From: an uncultured Bacilli bacterium
Lineage (GTDB): Bacteria; Bacillota_I; Bacilli_A; RF39; UBA660
NCBI GenBank assembly: GCA_947632455.1
Contig: CANRPK010000009.1
Span: 1-41,184, forward strand
Length of the DNA: 41,184 nt
Reading direction: 5' to 3'
This document shows positions 7,708 to 16,041 of this stretch, in pieces. Below the pieces are notes generated by a model, which was given only the letters and a program-made list of their open reading frames with translations, was not told the DNA's origin and made no database searches. The position numbers were made by a program, and so were the translations under genes. The first letter of the stretch is position 1. The number at the start of each line of letters is the position of its first letter.

Positions 7708-7728
7708 GCTATGCTTATATTTTTTTTG
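7702..7728 (+). terminator. intrinsic terminator overlapping the stop codon
   Basis: The arms ATATAAGC (7702-7709) and GCTTATAT (7713-7720) are separated by TAT and followed by eight T's. The stop codon 7705-7707 lies in the 5' arm. Confidence 0.88.
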
Positions 7729-7779
7729 TAAAATTTTTGTAAAATATGATTTTTTTTGAAAAAGGCGAACACTTAGTTA

Positions 7780-7808
7780 TTGATTTAATTCCTGTAGTTT
7801 GGTAATAT
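7780..7808 (+). promoter_or_regulatory. mraZ operon promoter
   Basis: TTGATT (7780-7785) and TAATAT (7803-7808) are 17 bases apart. The expected start near 7815 lies inside the MraZ box array. Confidence 0.6.
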
Positions 7809-7810
7809 TA

Positions 7811-7845
7811 TGGTAAGCAGTGGTGCATTGTGGTAGAAAGTGGGG
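7811..7845 (+). promoter_or_regulatory. MraZ operator: four direct TGGKN boxes at 10-base spacing
   Basis: TGGTA, TGGTG, TGGTA and TGGGG begin at 7811, 7821, 7831 and 7841, exactly ten bases apart with five-base spacers. Another TGGTA lies at 7800, eleven bases earlier. MraZ is known to bind such spaced TGGG-like direct repeats upstream of its own gene, so this is a likely autorepression site for the division cluster. Confidence 0.8.
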
Positions 7846-7853
7846 GATTATAA

Positions 7854-8297
7854 ATGTTCATGGGCGAGCATCATCATAATATTGATGATAAAAATAGACT
7901 TGTTATTCCATCTATGTATAGAGATTGCTTAGGCGAGAATTTTATTGTTACTCGAGGCTTAGAAAAATGCTTATATATTTATACTGAAGCTGAGTGGCAA
8001 AAGCTCGTTAATCAATTAGCAAGTTTGCCATTTACCAAAAAAGACGCCCGAATATTTATTAGAACATTCTTTTCTGCCGCTGCTAGTTGCAGTCTTGACC
8101 GACAAGGTCGCATTAATATTACTCCTGAGCAGGCCGTTTACGCCGGTTTAAACAAAGAATGTGTTATAATCGGCGTTAATGACCGCATAGAAGTATGGTC
8201 TAAAGAAAATTGGGATAAATTTAATGATGAGTATAGTGAAACTTTAGAGAGTGTAGCAGAACATTTATTTAATGGAGATAGTTATGATTCATTATAG
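7854..8297 (+). CDS. mraZ: transcriptional regulator MraZ
   Basis: MraZ is an AbrB-fold regulator of the division and cell wall (dcw) cluster. The 147-aa protein has two MraZ repeats, each ending in the DxxxR motif: DDKNRLVIPSMYR near the N-terminus and LDRQGRINITPEQ in the second half. The start MFMGEHHHNIDDKNR matches the family. The ATG at 7854 follows GGGGG by about seven bases. It overlaps rsmH by 14 bases, so the two are translationally coupled. The four operator boxes directly upstream suggest autorepression. Some codon choice is less AT-biased than in the neighbours. Confidence 0.96.
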   Translation: MFMGEHHHNIDDKNRLVIPSMYRDCLGENFIVTRGLEKCLYIYTEAEWQKLVNQLASLPFTKKDARIFIRTFFSAAASCSLDRQGRINITPEQAVYAGLNKECVIIGVNDRIEVWSKENWDKFNDEYSETLESVAEHLFNGDSYDSL

Positions 8298-9207
8298 TGT
8301 AATGCGGGATGTTGCAATAGAAAACTTAAATCTTAAAGATGACGGTATATACGTAGATGCCACACTGGGATATGCTGGTCATAGTGGGGAAATTTTAAAA
8401 AGAATAAAAAAGGGCTTTCTTTTCGCCTTTGATGCGGATACGGAGGCAATCTCGTATTCAAATCAATATCTTAGGAAAATAGCTTCTAATTTTAAATTAA
8501 TTCATGCTAATTTTAAAGACTTAAAAATTAAGTTAGAAGAAAATAACTGTTTTGAAGTTGATGGCTTTCTATTTGATTTAGGATTATCTAGTCCAGAGAT
8601 TGATAATCAAGAAAGAGGATTTAGCTTCATGAGCGAAGCAAGATTAGATATGCGAATGAATCAAACCCAAAAGTTAGATGCATATTATGTAGTTAATAAT
8701 TATTCATTAGAAGCTTTAACTGAGATATTTTATAAGTATGCTGAAGAAGCTAAAAGTAAATTAATTGCTAATGGTATTGTAAATGCTCGAAAAAACAAAG
8801 AGATAACAACAACTTTAGAATTAGTTGAGGTTATAAAAAATAGTGTAGGAGCTAATTACTTTTATAAAAAGCATCCAGAAAGAGTAATATTTCAAGCAAT
8901 AAGAATTGAAGTTAATCAAGAATTAACTGCGATAGAACAAGCTTTAGAAGATGCAATAAAAATGTTGAAAATTGGAGGAAGAATTTGTGTAATAACTTTT
9001 CATTCCTTAGAAGATAGAATTGTTAAAAATATATTTAAAAAATATAGTGAAGTGCCAGAAGTTTTTAAGGGGATGCCAGATATTCCTTTAGAATATAGGC
9101 CAATAATTAAATTAGTAAATAAAAAACCGATTGTTCCTAGTTTAGAAGAATTAAATGAAAATAGTCGGAGTAGAAGTGCTAAATTACGAGTAATTGAAAG
9201 GATTTAG
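8284..9207 (+). CDS. rsmH: 16S rRNA m4C1402 methyltransferase RsmH
   Basis: RsmH N4-methylates C1402 of 16S rRNA using S-adenosylmethionine. The 307-aa product has the SAM site DATLGYAGHSGEIL, the family motif FLFDLGLSSPEIDNQERGFSF with RLDMRM, and the C-terminal QAIRIEVNQEL, FHSLEDRIVK and RSRSAKLR motifs. The start is the ATG at 8284 (MIHYSVM), four bases after GGAGAT and inside the end of mraZ. The ATG at 8272 lies at the binding site itself and is less likely. The next gene begins four bases after the stop. Confidence 0.96.
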   Translation: MIHYSVMRDVAIENLNLKDDGIYVDATLGYAGHSGEILKRIKKGFLFAFDADTEAISYSNQYLRKIASNFKLIHANFKDLKIKLEENNCFEVDGFLFDLGLSSPEIDNQERGFSFMSEARLDMRMNQTQKLDAYYVVNNYSLEALTEIFYKYAEEAKSKLIANGIVNARKNKEITTTLELVEVIKNSVGANYFYKKHPERVIFQAIRIEVNQELTAIEQALEDAIKMLKIGGRICVITFHSLEDRIVKNIFKKYSEVPEVFKGMPDIPLEYRPIIKLVNKKPIVPSLEELNENSRSRSAKLRVIERI

Positions 9208-9211
9208 AAAA

Positions 9212-9511
9212 ATGCGAACAAAAAAAGTTAAAAGAATAAAATTTTTAAAAGGTGAAAAATTTATGGTTTTTTTAGTAGCGCTATTTGGCTTTGTGATTAT
9301 GCCTGCTTCTTGGGTGTATACTAAAGCTTTATTATCTGAGACTAATATAGAATTAGAAAGAATTAAAACCAAAATAAGTAATCAAAATGATCGTAATGAA
9401 GCCTTAGGTATGCAAATTGATGAGCTTGCGAGTATAGATAATATTCAAGATATTGCAAGTTCTTCAGGTTTGTCTTATAATAATAATAATATTAAAACTA
9501 TTACAGACTAG
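9212..9511 (+). CDS. ftsL: FtsL-like septum protein
   Basis: FtsL is a single-pass membrane protein that joins DivIC and the division PBP in the septal complex. The 99-aa product has a basic head (MRTKKVKRIKFLKG), one membrane helix (residues 16-35) and an extracellular leucine-zipper-like stretch (ETNIELERIKTKISNQNDRNE, then LASIDNIQDIASSSGL). Sequence conservation in this family is low, so the call depends on topology and position between rsmH and the PBP. The ATG at 9212 follows GAAAGGA by nine bases. Confidence 0.82.
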   Translation: MRTKKVKRIKFLKGEKFMVFLVALFGFVIMPASWVYTKALLSETNIELERIKTKISNQNDRNEALGMQIDELASIDNIQDIASSSGLSYNNNNIKTITD

Positions 9512-9522
9512 AGGGGATTAGT

Positions 9523-11625
9523 ATGAAAAGAAAAATTAATAAGTTGAGGATGAGTAAATTATTTATTTTTCTTTTTTTCTTCTCTTTTTTAGTGGCAATA
9601 ATTAAATTAGGTTATGTAGCTTTAAGTGATAATGTTGATGGACTTAATTTAACTGAATTTGCTAATAAAAGAAATACAACTAAAAAAACATTATATGCTT
9701 CAAGGGGAACTATTTATGATATTAATGGGGAAGTTATAGCATCTAATGCTAACTCTTATACTTTAATTGCATATTTAAGTGAATCAAGAACTACTAATCC
9801 TGATAAGCCACAACATGTTGTTGATAAAGAAAAAACGGCTCAAGCTTTAGCTGATATATTAGGAATGGATTATGAATATGCTTTAGAAAGATTAAATGTT
9901 AAAGGAGCATATCAAGTAGAATTTGGGGCTAAAGGAAGAAATATATCAGAAAATAAAAAGCAAGAAATTGAGGCTTTAGCTTTACCAGGTATAGATTTTA
10001 TTGAAGGAATTAAACGTTATTATAAAAATTCTAAAATGGCATCATATATAGTTGGTTATGCTAAATCTAATGAAAGTGGCGAAATAACTGGTGAAATGGG
10101 AATTGAAGGATATTATAATGATATTCTAAAAGGAACAGATGGTTATACAGAGTATCAAAGAGATGCTTATGGTTATGCGATGGGGGAACCTTATAGAATA
10201 GAACCTGTAAGTGGTAGTGATATTTATTTAACTATTGATTCAGGGATTCAATTAATCTTAGAAGATGCGGTACATACTTTAGAAGAAAATAATCATTTTG
10301 CTTGGTTTACTTTTTCGGTTATCGATGCTAAAACGGGAGCAATAGTAGGAAGCGCTAATAGTCCTAATTTTAATCCTAATACTTTAGAGGGATTAACTAA
10401 CTATGTAAATCCTTTAGTAGGTTATACTTATGAACCAGGATCAACTATGAAAATATTTTCTTGGTTAGCTGCGATGGAAAATGGGGTTTATGATGGCAAT
10501 GAAAAGTTTATGTCAGGAACAGTAAAAGTACCGGGAGCAACAATTAAAGATTTTAATAATACAGGATGGGGAGAAATAACTTTTGATACTGGATTTGCTT
10601 ATTCTTCGAATGTAGGTGCGACATATTTAGCTCAAAAAGTAGGAGCAAAAAAGTTAAAAGATTTTTATGAATCTTTAGGTTTTGGTTCTAAAACAGGAAT
10701 TGAATTGCCGGGAGAAGAAAGTGGAGTTATTAGAATGACTTATGAATCTGAGCTCGCTACGGCATCTTTTGGGCAAGGTATTACAACAACACCAATACAG
10801 ACTTTACAAGCACTAACTATATTAGCTAATGATGGAGTAATGTTAAAACCATATATAGTTTCAAAAATTGTCAATGAAAAAGGTGAAACTACTTATGAGG
10901 GTGGAAGAGTTGAATTAGGGAAAAAGGTTTCTAGTGAATCTGTAGAAAAGATAAAAGAATTAATGTATGATGTTGTTTATCATGGAGTAACTAATGGAAT
11001 TTGGGAAACTAAAAATGTTACAACGATTGGTAAAACAGGAACAGCTCAAATTGCTAGTGCATCAGGTGGTTATTTAACTGGAGCGGGTAATTTTATTAGA
11101 TCTTTTGCAGGTATTTTTCCAGCCGAAGATCCTCAATATATCTTTTATGTTTCTGCTAAACAAATAGATGGTGGTGCTTCAGCTGTGGCAAAAGTTGTAA
11201 CTAAAGCGGTAGAAAGTATTGCTAATTATGCAAATATAACATCTTCACCATCGGAGGCTGATTTATCTCAAATTATTACTTTAAAAAATTATATAAGTAA
11301 AGATGTAGAAGATGTAAAAAATACTTTAGAAGAGAATAATTTAGTACCGATTGTAATTGGAAATGGAACGAAAGTTATTAATCAATTTCCATTAAATAAA
11401 ACGCAAGTATTACAAAATAGTAAAGTATTTTTACTCACTGAACAAAAAGAATATATAATGCCTGATATAAAAAATTGGAGTTCTAATGAAATTATGAGTT
11501 TTTGTAATTTGATTGGTCTAAAATATGAATTTGAAGGCTATGGTCGAGTGGAAGAATATAGCATAGCTAAAGATACAATTATTGATTTAGATGGAGTTTT
11601 AAAAGTTAAATTAAATTCGGAATAA
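9523..11625 (+). CDS. class B penicillin-binding protein with PASTA domains (Pbp2B/SpoVD type)
   Basis: This transpeptidase cross-links septal (or spore cortex) peptidoglycan. The 700-aa protein has an N-terminal membrane anchor (about residues 11-31), a PBP dimer region, and the catalytic motifs S307-T-M-K310, S361-S-N363 and K504-T-G. Two PASTA-like repeats fill the last 130 residues (EDVKNTLEENNLVPIVIGNG and MPDIKNWSSNEIMSFCNLIGL). It starts 11 bases after ftsL and has GAGGGGA upstream. In most relatives mraY and other mur genes come next, but here the cluster ends. Whether it acts in division or sporulation cannot be settled from sequence. Confidence 0.94.
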   Translation: MKRKINKLRMSKLFIFLFFFSFLVAIIKLGYVALSDNVDGLNLTEFANKRNTTKKTLYASRGTIYDINGEVIASNANSYTLIAYLSESRTTNPDKPQHVVDKEKTAQALADILGMDYEYALERLNVKGAYQVEFGAKGRNISENKKQEIEALALPGIDFIEGIKRYYKNSKMASYIVGYAKSNESGEITGEMGIEGYYNDILKGTDGYTEYQRDAYGYAMGEPYRIEPVSGSDIYLTIDSGIQLILEDAVHTLEENNHFAWFTFSVIDAKTGAIVGSANSPNFNPNTLEGLTNYVNPLVGYTYEPGSTMKIFSWLAAMENGVYDGNEKFMSGTVKVPGATIKDFNNTGWGEITFDTGFAYSSNVGATYLAQKVGAKKLKDFYESLGFGSKTGIELPGEESGVIRMTYESELATASFGQGITTTPIQTLQALTILANDGVMLKPYIVSKIVNEKGETTYEGGRVELGKKVSSESVEKIKELMYDVVYHGVTNGIWETKNVTTIGKTGTAQIASASGGYLTGAGNFIRSFAGIFPAEDPQYIFYVSAKQIDGGASAVAKVVTKAVESIANYANITSSPSEADLSQIITLKNYISKDVEDVKNTLEENNLVPIVIGNGTKVINQFPLNKTQVLQNSKVFLLTEQKEYIMPDIKNWSSNEIMSFCNLIGLKYEFEGYGRVEEYSIAKDTIIDLDGVLKVKLNSE

Positions 11626-11664
11626 TATTATGAAAATAAACCATATTATAAATGGTGATAATAG

Positions 11665-11847
11665 TTGAAAAATATAAATAATTATTTTAAAGGGTTTGAT
11701 GGTAGTAATAAAAAAATAGATTATTTAAAATATGGTTTATTTAATACAAGGGGATCTATATTAGATAGTAGTCCTAAAAAAATATATAAAGACGATGAAT
11801 ATAAAAAAATTGAATGTAATATTGGAAAAAATAAACTGCCTTGGTGA
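11665..11847 (+). CDS. small protein with TTG start (60 aa), unknown
   Basis: No family is recognised. The product is polar and basic (MKNINNYFKGFDGSNKK ... IGKNKLPW) with no signal peptide or membrane segment. Although short and TTG-initiated, it has the window's standard expression signals: a TATTAT -10 (11644-11649), GGTGAT (11654-11659) five bases before the TTG, and a terminator overlapping its end. It could also be a remnant of a longer gene. Confidence 0.5.
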   Translation: MKNINNYFKGFDGSNKKIDYLKYGLFNTRGSILDSSPKKIYKDDEYKKIECNIGKNKLPW

Positions 11848-11864
11848 TGCTTGGTAGTTTTTTT
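11830..11864 (+). terminator. intrinsic terminator at the end of the small gene
   Basis: AACTGCC (11834-11840) pairs with GGTAGTT (with one G-U pair) across a loop of about 12 bases, followed by a T-run. It includes the last codons of the small gene. Confidence 0.65.
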
Positions 11865-11910
11865 ATTGCGATAAATTAAGAGGAATGTTATAATTTTTAT
11901 AGGTGTTAAT

Positions 11911-13329
11911 ATGAAGTATGATGTAATTGTAGTAGGAGCTGGGCCTAGTAGTGTATTTTTTGCTTATGAAGCAATGAAGATTAAACCAAATATAAAAATA
12001 TTATTAATTGAACAAGGAAAACCAGTAGAGAAAAGAGAATGTCCTATAGATAAAGTAGGAAAATGTATAAAATGTCGGAAATGTAATATTACTTGTGGTT
12101 TTTCGGGAGCGGGAGCATTTTCAGATGGGAAATTATCTTTGTATGACGCAAATGATGAAGATATTTATGTAGGGGGAGAATTACATAAATATATTGGGGT
12201 AGGAGAAACTAAAAATTTAATAGATTATACTGATAAAATATATTTAGATTTTGGAGCGGATCCTAATTTAGAAGGAATTAAATATAAAGAAGAAATATTA
12301 GAAATCAAAAAGAAAGCTAAAAAGGAAGATGTAGAGTTAATAAATATTCCAATTAGACATTTAGGAACAGAAAAAAGTCATGAATTATATTATAAGTTAG
12401 AAAAATATTTAATAGAAAAGAATGTTAATATTTTATTTGATACTGAAGTATCTGATTTAATAATTGATAATGATATTATAAAGGGTGTAAAAACTAAAAA
12501 TTTAAATAATCAAAAGGAAGAAGAGTTTTTTTCAGATAAAGTTGTATTAGCCGTGGGAAGAAAAGGGGCTAATTGGTTATCTTTTATGTGTGATAAATAT
12601 AATATTAAAAGAGTATCAGGAATTGTAGATATTGGTGTTCGTTTTGAGTTACCTGACAAAGTTATGAGTAAAGTTAATAAATATATGTATGAAGGAAAAT
12701 TTATTCAAAGATCAGGACCTTTTAAAGATAAAGTTAGAACTTTTTGCCAAAATCCAAGCGGTTTTGTGGCCTCAGAAGTGTATGATGATGCTTTGACGTT
12801 AGTTAATGGACATTCATATAAAGAAAAGAAAAGTACTAATACTAATTTAGCTATTTTAGTATCACATCATTTTGAACAACCATTTAATAAACCGATTGAA
12901 TATGGAAGAAATGTTGCGAAAAACTTAAATTCGTTAGGTGATGGAAATGTTGTAGTTCAAAGATTAGGTGATATTTATCGAGGAAAAAGAACATGGCCAC
13001 AAGAATTGGAAAATAATTCGGTAAAACCAACTTTAAAAACAGCTGTTGCGGGAGATATAACTTATGCTTTAGGATATAGAACTATGACGGATATATTAGA
13101 ATTTATTCGCAGTTTAGATAAAATAATTGAAGGTTTTGCACATCCCGATAATTTACTTTATGGGCCAGAAATAAAGTTTTATAGTAATAAAGTAGTTATC
13201 GATAATAATTTAGAGACGAGTATTAAAAATTTATATTCGATTGGTGATGGTGGAGCCCTAACGCGAGGTTTGATGATGGCTTCGGCTTCTGGGGTTGCTT
13301 TAGCAAGAAGGATTGTAAGTAAAGATTAA
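11911..13329 (+). CDS. uncharacterised FAD-dependent oxidoreductase (COG2509 type)
   Basis: The 472-aa protein begins with a dinucleotide-binding motif (VIVVGAGPSSVFFAYEA, GxGxxS form) followed by the acidic end of strand two (IEQGKPVEKREC). The Cys-rich stretch KCIKCRKCNITCGFSGAGAFSDGKL is typical of the COG2509 FAD dehydrogenases. A C-terminal FAD-contact motif (NLYSIGDGGALTRGLMMASASG) is present. No membrane segment is seen. The substrate is unknown. Its stop overlaps the stop of the convergent gene on the other strand by four bases, and both share one terminator. Confidence 0.88.
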   Translation: MKYDVIVVGAGPSSVFFAYEAMKIKPNIKILLIEQGKPVEKRECPIDKVGKCIKCRKCNITCGFSGAGAFSDGKLSLYDANDEDIYVGGELHKYIGVGETKNLIDYTDKIYLDFGADPNLEGIKYKEEILEIKKKAKKEDVELINIPIRHLGTEKSHELYYKLEKYLIEKNVNILFDTEVSDLIIDNDIIKGVKTKNLNNQKEEEFFSDKVVLAVGRKGANWLSFMCDKYNIKRVSGIVDIGVRFELPDKVMSKVNKYMYEGKFIQRSGPFKDKVRTFCQNPSGFVASEVYDDALTLVNGHSYKEKKSTNTNLAILVSHHFEQPFNKPIEYGRNVAKNLNSLGDGNVVVQRLGDIYRGKRTWPQELENNSVKPTLKTAVAGDITYALGYRTMTDILEFIRSLDKIIEGFAHPDNLLYGPEIKFYSNKVVIDNNLETSIKNLYSIGDGGALTRGLMMASASGVALARRIVSKD

Positions 13330-13340
13330 TCCTTCTTTTT
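13305..13340. terminator. bidirectional terminator inside two convergent gene ends
   Basis: The arms AAGAAGGATT (13305-13314) and AATCCTTCTT (13328-13337) pair perfectly. T-runs follow on the plus strand, and A/T-rich sequence follows on the other. The two stop codons overlap inside the hairpin. Confidence 0.8.
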
Positions 13341-13685
13341 TAAATTATTTAATTCTTGTTCCATTTTTTTTAAGGCTTCAAGTAAAAATTCTACTTCAGG
13401 ACGTTGATTTTGATTACTTTTACTATTATTAGTATAAACACTTCCACCCATTTTGGCTTCTTTACTATTAATATTAATATTGGAGTTTTCAATTCGGCCT
13501 TCAATTAATTGTTGTTGAGCAGCACTAGTTAAAATAAATTGGCCAATTAAAATAAGCCAGTTGCCAAGACTATTTTGCTCGGCAGCGGTATAATCTCCAA
13601 CACAAGCTGAACCAATTAAAACAGCGATAAATGAATATACTTGAGGGTTAATATCGGGAGGAAAGTTAGATGAATTAAATGGCAT
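13326..13685 (-). CDS. unknown small protein (119 aa), conserved-looking
   Basis: I recall similar proteins in Firmicutes but cannot name a function. The N-terminal half is hydrophobic (PQVYSFIAVLIGSACVGDY, then NWLILIGQFILTSAAQQQLIEGR), with one or two amphipathic or membrane-associated helices. The C-terminal half is Asn/Ser/Gln-rich and ends in a short coiled coil (LLEALKKMEQELNNLKKK). The ATG at 13685 has GGAGGG five bases upstream. It is convergent with, and overlaps, the oxidoreductase gene by four bases. A spore-related role is possible but not shown. Confidence 0.72.
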   Translation of the reverse strand: MPFNSSNFPPDINPQVYSFIAVLIGSACVGDYTAAEQNSLGNWLILIGQFILTSAAQQQLIEGRIENSNININSKEAKMGGSVYTNNSKSNQNQRPEVEFLLEALKKMEQELNNLKKKD

Positions 13686-13723
13686 TATAACCCTCCTTAT
13701 CTATATAATTTTATTCGGGGTAA

Positions 13724-13764
13724 TTGCAAAAACAACTAAAATATAATATAATGGTAGTGGTGAT
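13724..13764 (+). promoter_or_regulatory. engB promoter fused to its ribosome binding site
   Basis: TTGCAA (13724-13729) and TATAAT (13747-13752) are 17 bases apart. Exactly six bases later comes GGTGAT (13759-13764). The ATG at 13751 lies inside the -10 box and cannot be the start. Confidence 0.7.
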
Positions 13765-13771
13765 GCAAATT

Positions 13772-14353
13772 ATGCAAATAAATAGTGTAGATTTAGCAAC
13801 AATGGCAGTTAGAACTAGCCAATATCCTGTAGATAAACTTCCTGAATTTTTATTAGTAGGAAGAAGTAATGTAGGAAAATCTAGTTTTATTAATACATTA
13901 ATTAATCGTAAGAATTTTGCATATACATCTTCAAAGCCAGGAAAAACTCAAACTTTGAATTTTTATTTAGTTAATAAAAACTTTTATTTAGTAGATGTTC
14001 CTGGGTATGGATATGCATCGGTATCTCAAGATCGTCAAAAAAAGTTTGGAGTTATGATTGAGGATTATATAAAAAGTCGAGAGAATTTAAAATGTGTATT
14101 TATGCTTATTGATTATAGACATAAACCTACGGAAGATGATGTTTTAATGTATGAATTTTTAAAATTTTATAATTTAAATATTAAGATAATTGCGACAAAA
14201 TTTGATAAAGTAAAAAAGAGTAGTAGGGATAAACAAAATAAAATAATTAGAGATACTTTAAAATTAAAAGAGGAGGAAGAATTTATAACTTTTTCAACTG
14301 TTTCTAAAAAAGGAAAAGAAGAAGTTTATGAATTAATAAATAATTTATTATGA
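13772..14353 (+). CDS. engB: ribosome biogenesis GTP-binding protein EngB/YsxC
   Basis: EngB is a GTPase needed for late 50S subunit assembly. The 193-aa protein has G1 (GRSNVGKSS), G3 (DVPGYG), G4 (TKFDKV, TKxD type) and the switch I segment TSSKPGKTQTLNF. The start MQINSVDLATMAV at 13772 lies seven bases after GGTGAT. The in-frame ATGs at 13751 and 13763 lie in the promoter and binding site. It overlaps the next gene by four bases (ATGA), which suggests coupled translation. Confidence 0.94.
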   Translation: MQINSVDLATMAVRTSQYPVDKLPEFLLVGRSNVGKSSFINTLINRKNFAYTSSKPGKTQTLNFYLVNKNFYLVDVPGYGYASVSQDRQKKFGVMIEDYIKSRENLKCVFMLIDYRHKPTEDDVLMYEFLKFYNLNIKIIATKFDKVKKSSRDKQNKIIRDTLKLKEEEEFITFSTVSKKGKEEVYELINNLL

Positions 14354-14889
14354 GAAGTAAAAGACAAAAAGAATTAGTAGATGATTATGTTGTTTTTGAT
14401 TTAGAGACAACCGGATTTGATGCCATAAATGATGAAATTATAGAAATAGGAGCACTAAAGTATCGGAATAATGCGTTAGTTGAAGAATTTAGTGTATTAG
14501 TTAAACCTAAAGTAAATATTCCAGAAGTTATTACGAATATTACAGGAATAAATGATGAAATGGTTAAAGATAGTAAAAGCATTGAAGAAGTTTTGCCAAA
14601 GTTTTTAGAGTTTATTGAAGATTTAACTTTAGTCGCGCATAATTCTAAATTTGATATTTCATTTATTGAGGAAAAAATTAAACAATTAAATTTACCTTTA
14701 TTAGAAAATACAAATATTGATACAGTGTGGTTAGCTAGAGAATATATACCTGATACAGTGGATGCTAAACTAGAAACTTTAAAAAAACATTTTAATTTGG
14801 ATTATGGTTCTCATAGAAGCCTAGAAGATTGTATGACTACAAATTATGTTTACCAATATTGTAAAAATAAAGCTTTAGTTAAAAATTAA
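14350..14889 (+). CDS. DnaQ-like 3'-5' exonuclease (PolC-type proofreading fold)
   Basis: This is a DEDDh exonuclease domain of 179 aa. Exo I is FDLETTGFD (Asp and Glu ligands), Exo II is VAHNSKFDISFI, and Exo III is HRSLEDCMTT (His and Asp). It is not attached to a polymerase, so it may act as a stand-alone repair or RNA/DNA trimming nuclease. It starts inside the stop of engB (ATGA overlap). The stop lies in a terminator arm. Confidence 0.88.
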   Translation: MRSKRQKELVDDYVVFDLETTGFDAINDEIIEIGALKYRNNALVEEFSVLVKPKVNIPEVITNITGINDEMVKDSKSIEEVLPKFLEFIEDLTLVAHNSKFDISFIEEKIKQLNLPLLENTNIDTVWLAREYIPDTVDAKLETLKKHFNLDYGSHRSLEDCMTTNYVYQYCKNKALVKN

Positions 14890-14897
14890 AGCTTTTT
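14869..14897 (+). terminator. intrinsic terminator overlapping the exonuclease stop
   Basis: The arms AAAGCTTTA (14869-14877) and TAAAGCTTT (14887-14895) are perfect, with a nine-base loop, then TT. Confidence 0.75.
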
Positions 14898-14945
14898 ACT
14901 TGCTAAAATATTAATATTTTTTTATAATAAAAAATTGTGATGTTT

Positions 14946-15938
14946 ATGGTTAAATTTGAAGATATTACTTCTTTAAATCAAAAATATGTAAAAATTATAA
15001 ATGATTTTTTAGAACAAGAAAAACCTAAATTGATAGAAGCTTTTGATAATTATTATGGGGTAGAATATCATGATTATATTTCTTATACAATAAATAATAT
15101 TAAGTTTATTTATGTAATAAGTGAAGAAACATTAATGGCTTATAAAAAGTTAGGTAAAGATTTAGAACCAGTTATAAATTATTATTTAAGTTATGTAAAA
15201 TATATAAATAATCAAATTAATTTATTACCATCTAAACAAAGAAAAGATTATGAATTTAGAGCTTTAGTCGTGGATTCAACAGTAGGGGTAGAAGAAGCAA
15301 TAAGGTATATAGATATAGATGATGATCCTATTTTGGGACCAGCATTTTCTAATATTTATGATTTTGGTCAAGTAAAAAAGGTTATATGTTTACCAATAAT
15401 TACAATTAATTTATTATTAATTATACATGAAATAAATCATGCTTTAAATACTTGTTCTTTAGCTTATTTACCAGATGAAGAAATTAGAAATAATCCGTTT
15501 AGAGATACTATTGTAGATGAATTAATAAATGAACTTATGACTTATGAAATATATGAAGAATATAAAAAAATTGGTGGAAAAGATATTGAGGGAATACCGA
15601 CCTTTAATTACTTTAATGCTTATACAACTTCTCTATGTTTAGTAAAATCCTTTTATGATAATTTTAAATTTTTATTAAAAAGGGGACTTATTACGCATAA
15701 TGATGGTTTAATTATAAATAAATTGGGAAAAGAGAATTTAAATAAATTTTGTAAGTTAGTAGATGATTTATTTATGGAAAGAATTAATGGTGAAGATTTA
15801 GAAAAACAATCAGAAATAGACTTAGAAGTTTTAAATGAAGCAATGATTGATCATTATTTATTAAGTGATGATATTAATTATGAAGAATGGTTTCAAAAAA
15901 TGAGGGAAGCTGGAATAATGGTTAGACGGCTAAAATAA
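14946..15938 (+). CDS. unknown protein with an HExxH zinc-protease-like motif (330 aa)
   Basis: The family is not recognised. A hydrophobic strand leads into H161-E-I-N-H165 (IIHEINHALNT), and E192 and E196 follow in VDELINELMTYE. This arrangement fits a gluzincin-type zinc peptidase with a downstream Glu ligand. There is no signal peptide, so it would act in the cytoplasm. A TATAAT (14923-14928) and a TGTGAT ribosome binding site support the ATG at 14946. It is a single gene ahead of the rimP-nusA promoter. Confidence 0.72.
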   Translation: MVKFEDITSLNQKYVKIINDFLEQEKPKLIEAFDNYYGVEYHDYISYTINNIKFIYVISEETLMAYKKLGKDLEPVINYYLSYVKYINNQINLLPSKQRKDYEFRALVVDSTVGVEEAIRYIDIDDDPILGPAFSNIYDFGQVKKVICLPIITINLLLIIHEINHALNTCSLAYLPDEEIRNNPFRDTIVDELINELMTYEIYEEYKKIGGKDIEGIPTFNYFNAYTTSLCLVKSFYDNFKFLLKRGLITHNDGLIINKLGKENLNKFCKLVDDLFMERINGEDLEKQSEIDLEVLNEAMIDHYLLSDDINYEEWFQKMREAGIMVRRLK

Positions 15939-15949
15939 GTAGAAAGGCT

Positions 15950-15977
15950 TTGACAATCTAAGGATTTGTGCTATAAT
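15950..15977 (+). promoter_or_regulatory. promoter of the rimP-nusA-infB operon
   Basis: TTGACA (15950-15955) and TATAAT (15972-15977) are 16 bases apart, and TGC in front of the -10 makes it extended. Confidence 0.85.
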
Positions 15978-15991
15978 ATGATTGACAGATT

Positions 15992-16032
15992 TTAAGTGGG
16001 CAGAATATTCCCACTTTTATTTATATTTTAAA
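15992..16032 (+). promoter_or_regulatory. leader hairpin of the nusA operon (attenuator-like)
   Basis: AAGTGGG (15994-16000) pairs with CCCACTT (16010-16016) around a nine-base loop, followed by T-rich sequence before the rimP ribosome binding site. Many Firmicutes carry a similar GTGGG/CCCAC hairpin at this place. It could terminate early transcripts and respond to NusA, but this control is inferred. Confidence 0.65.
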
Positions 16033-16041
16033 AGGAGAGTT

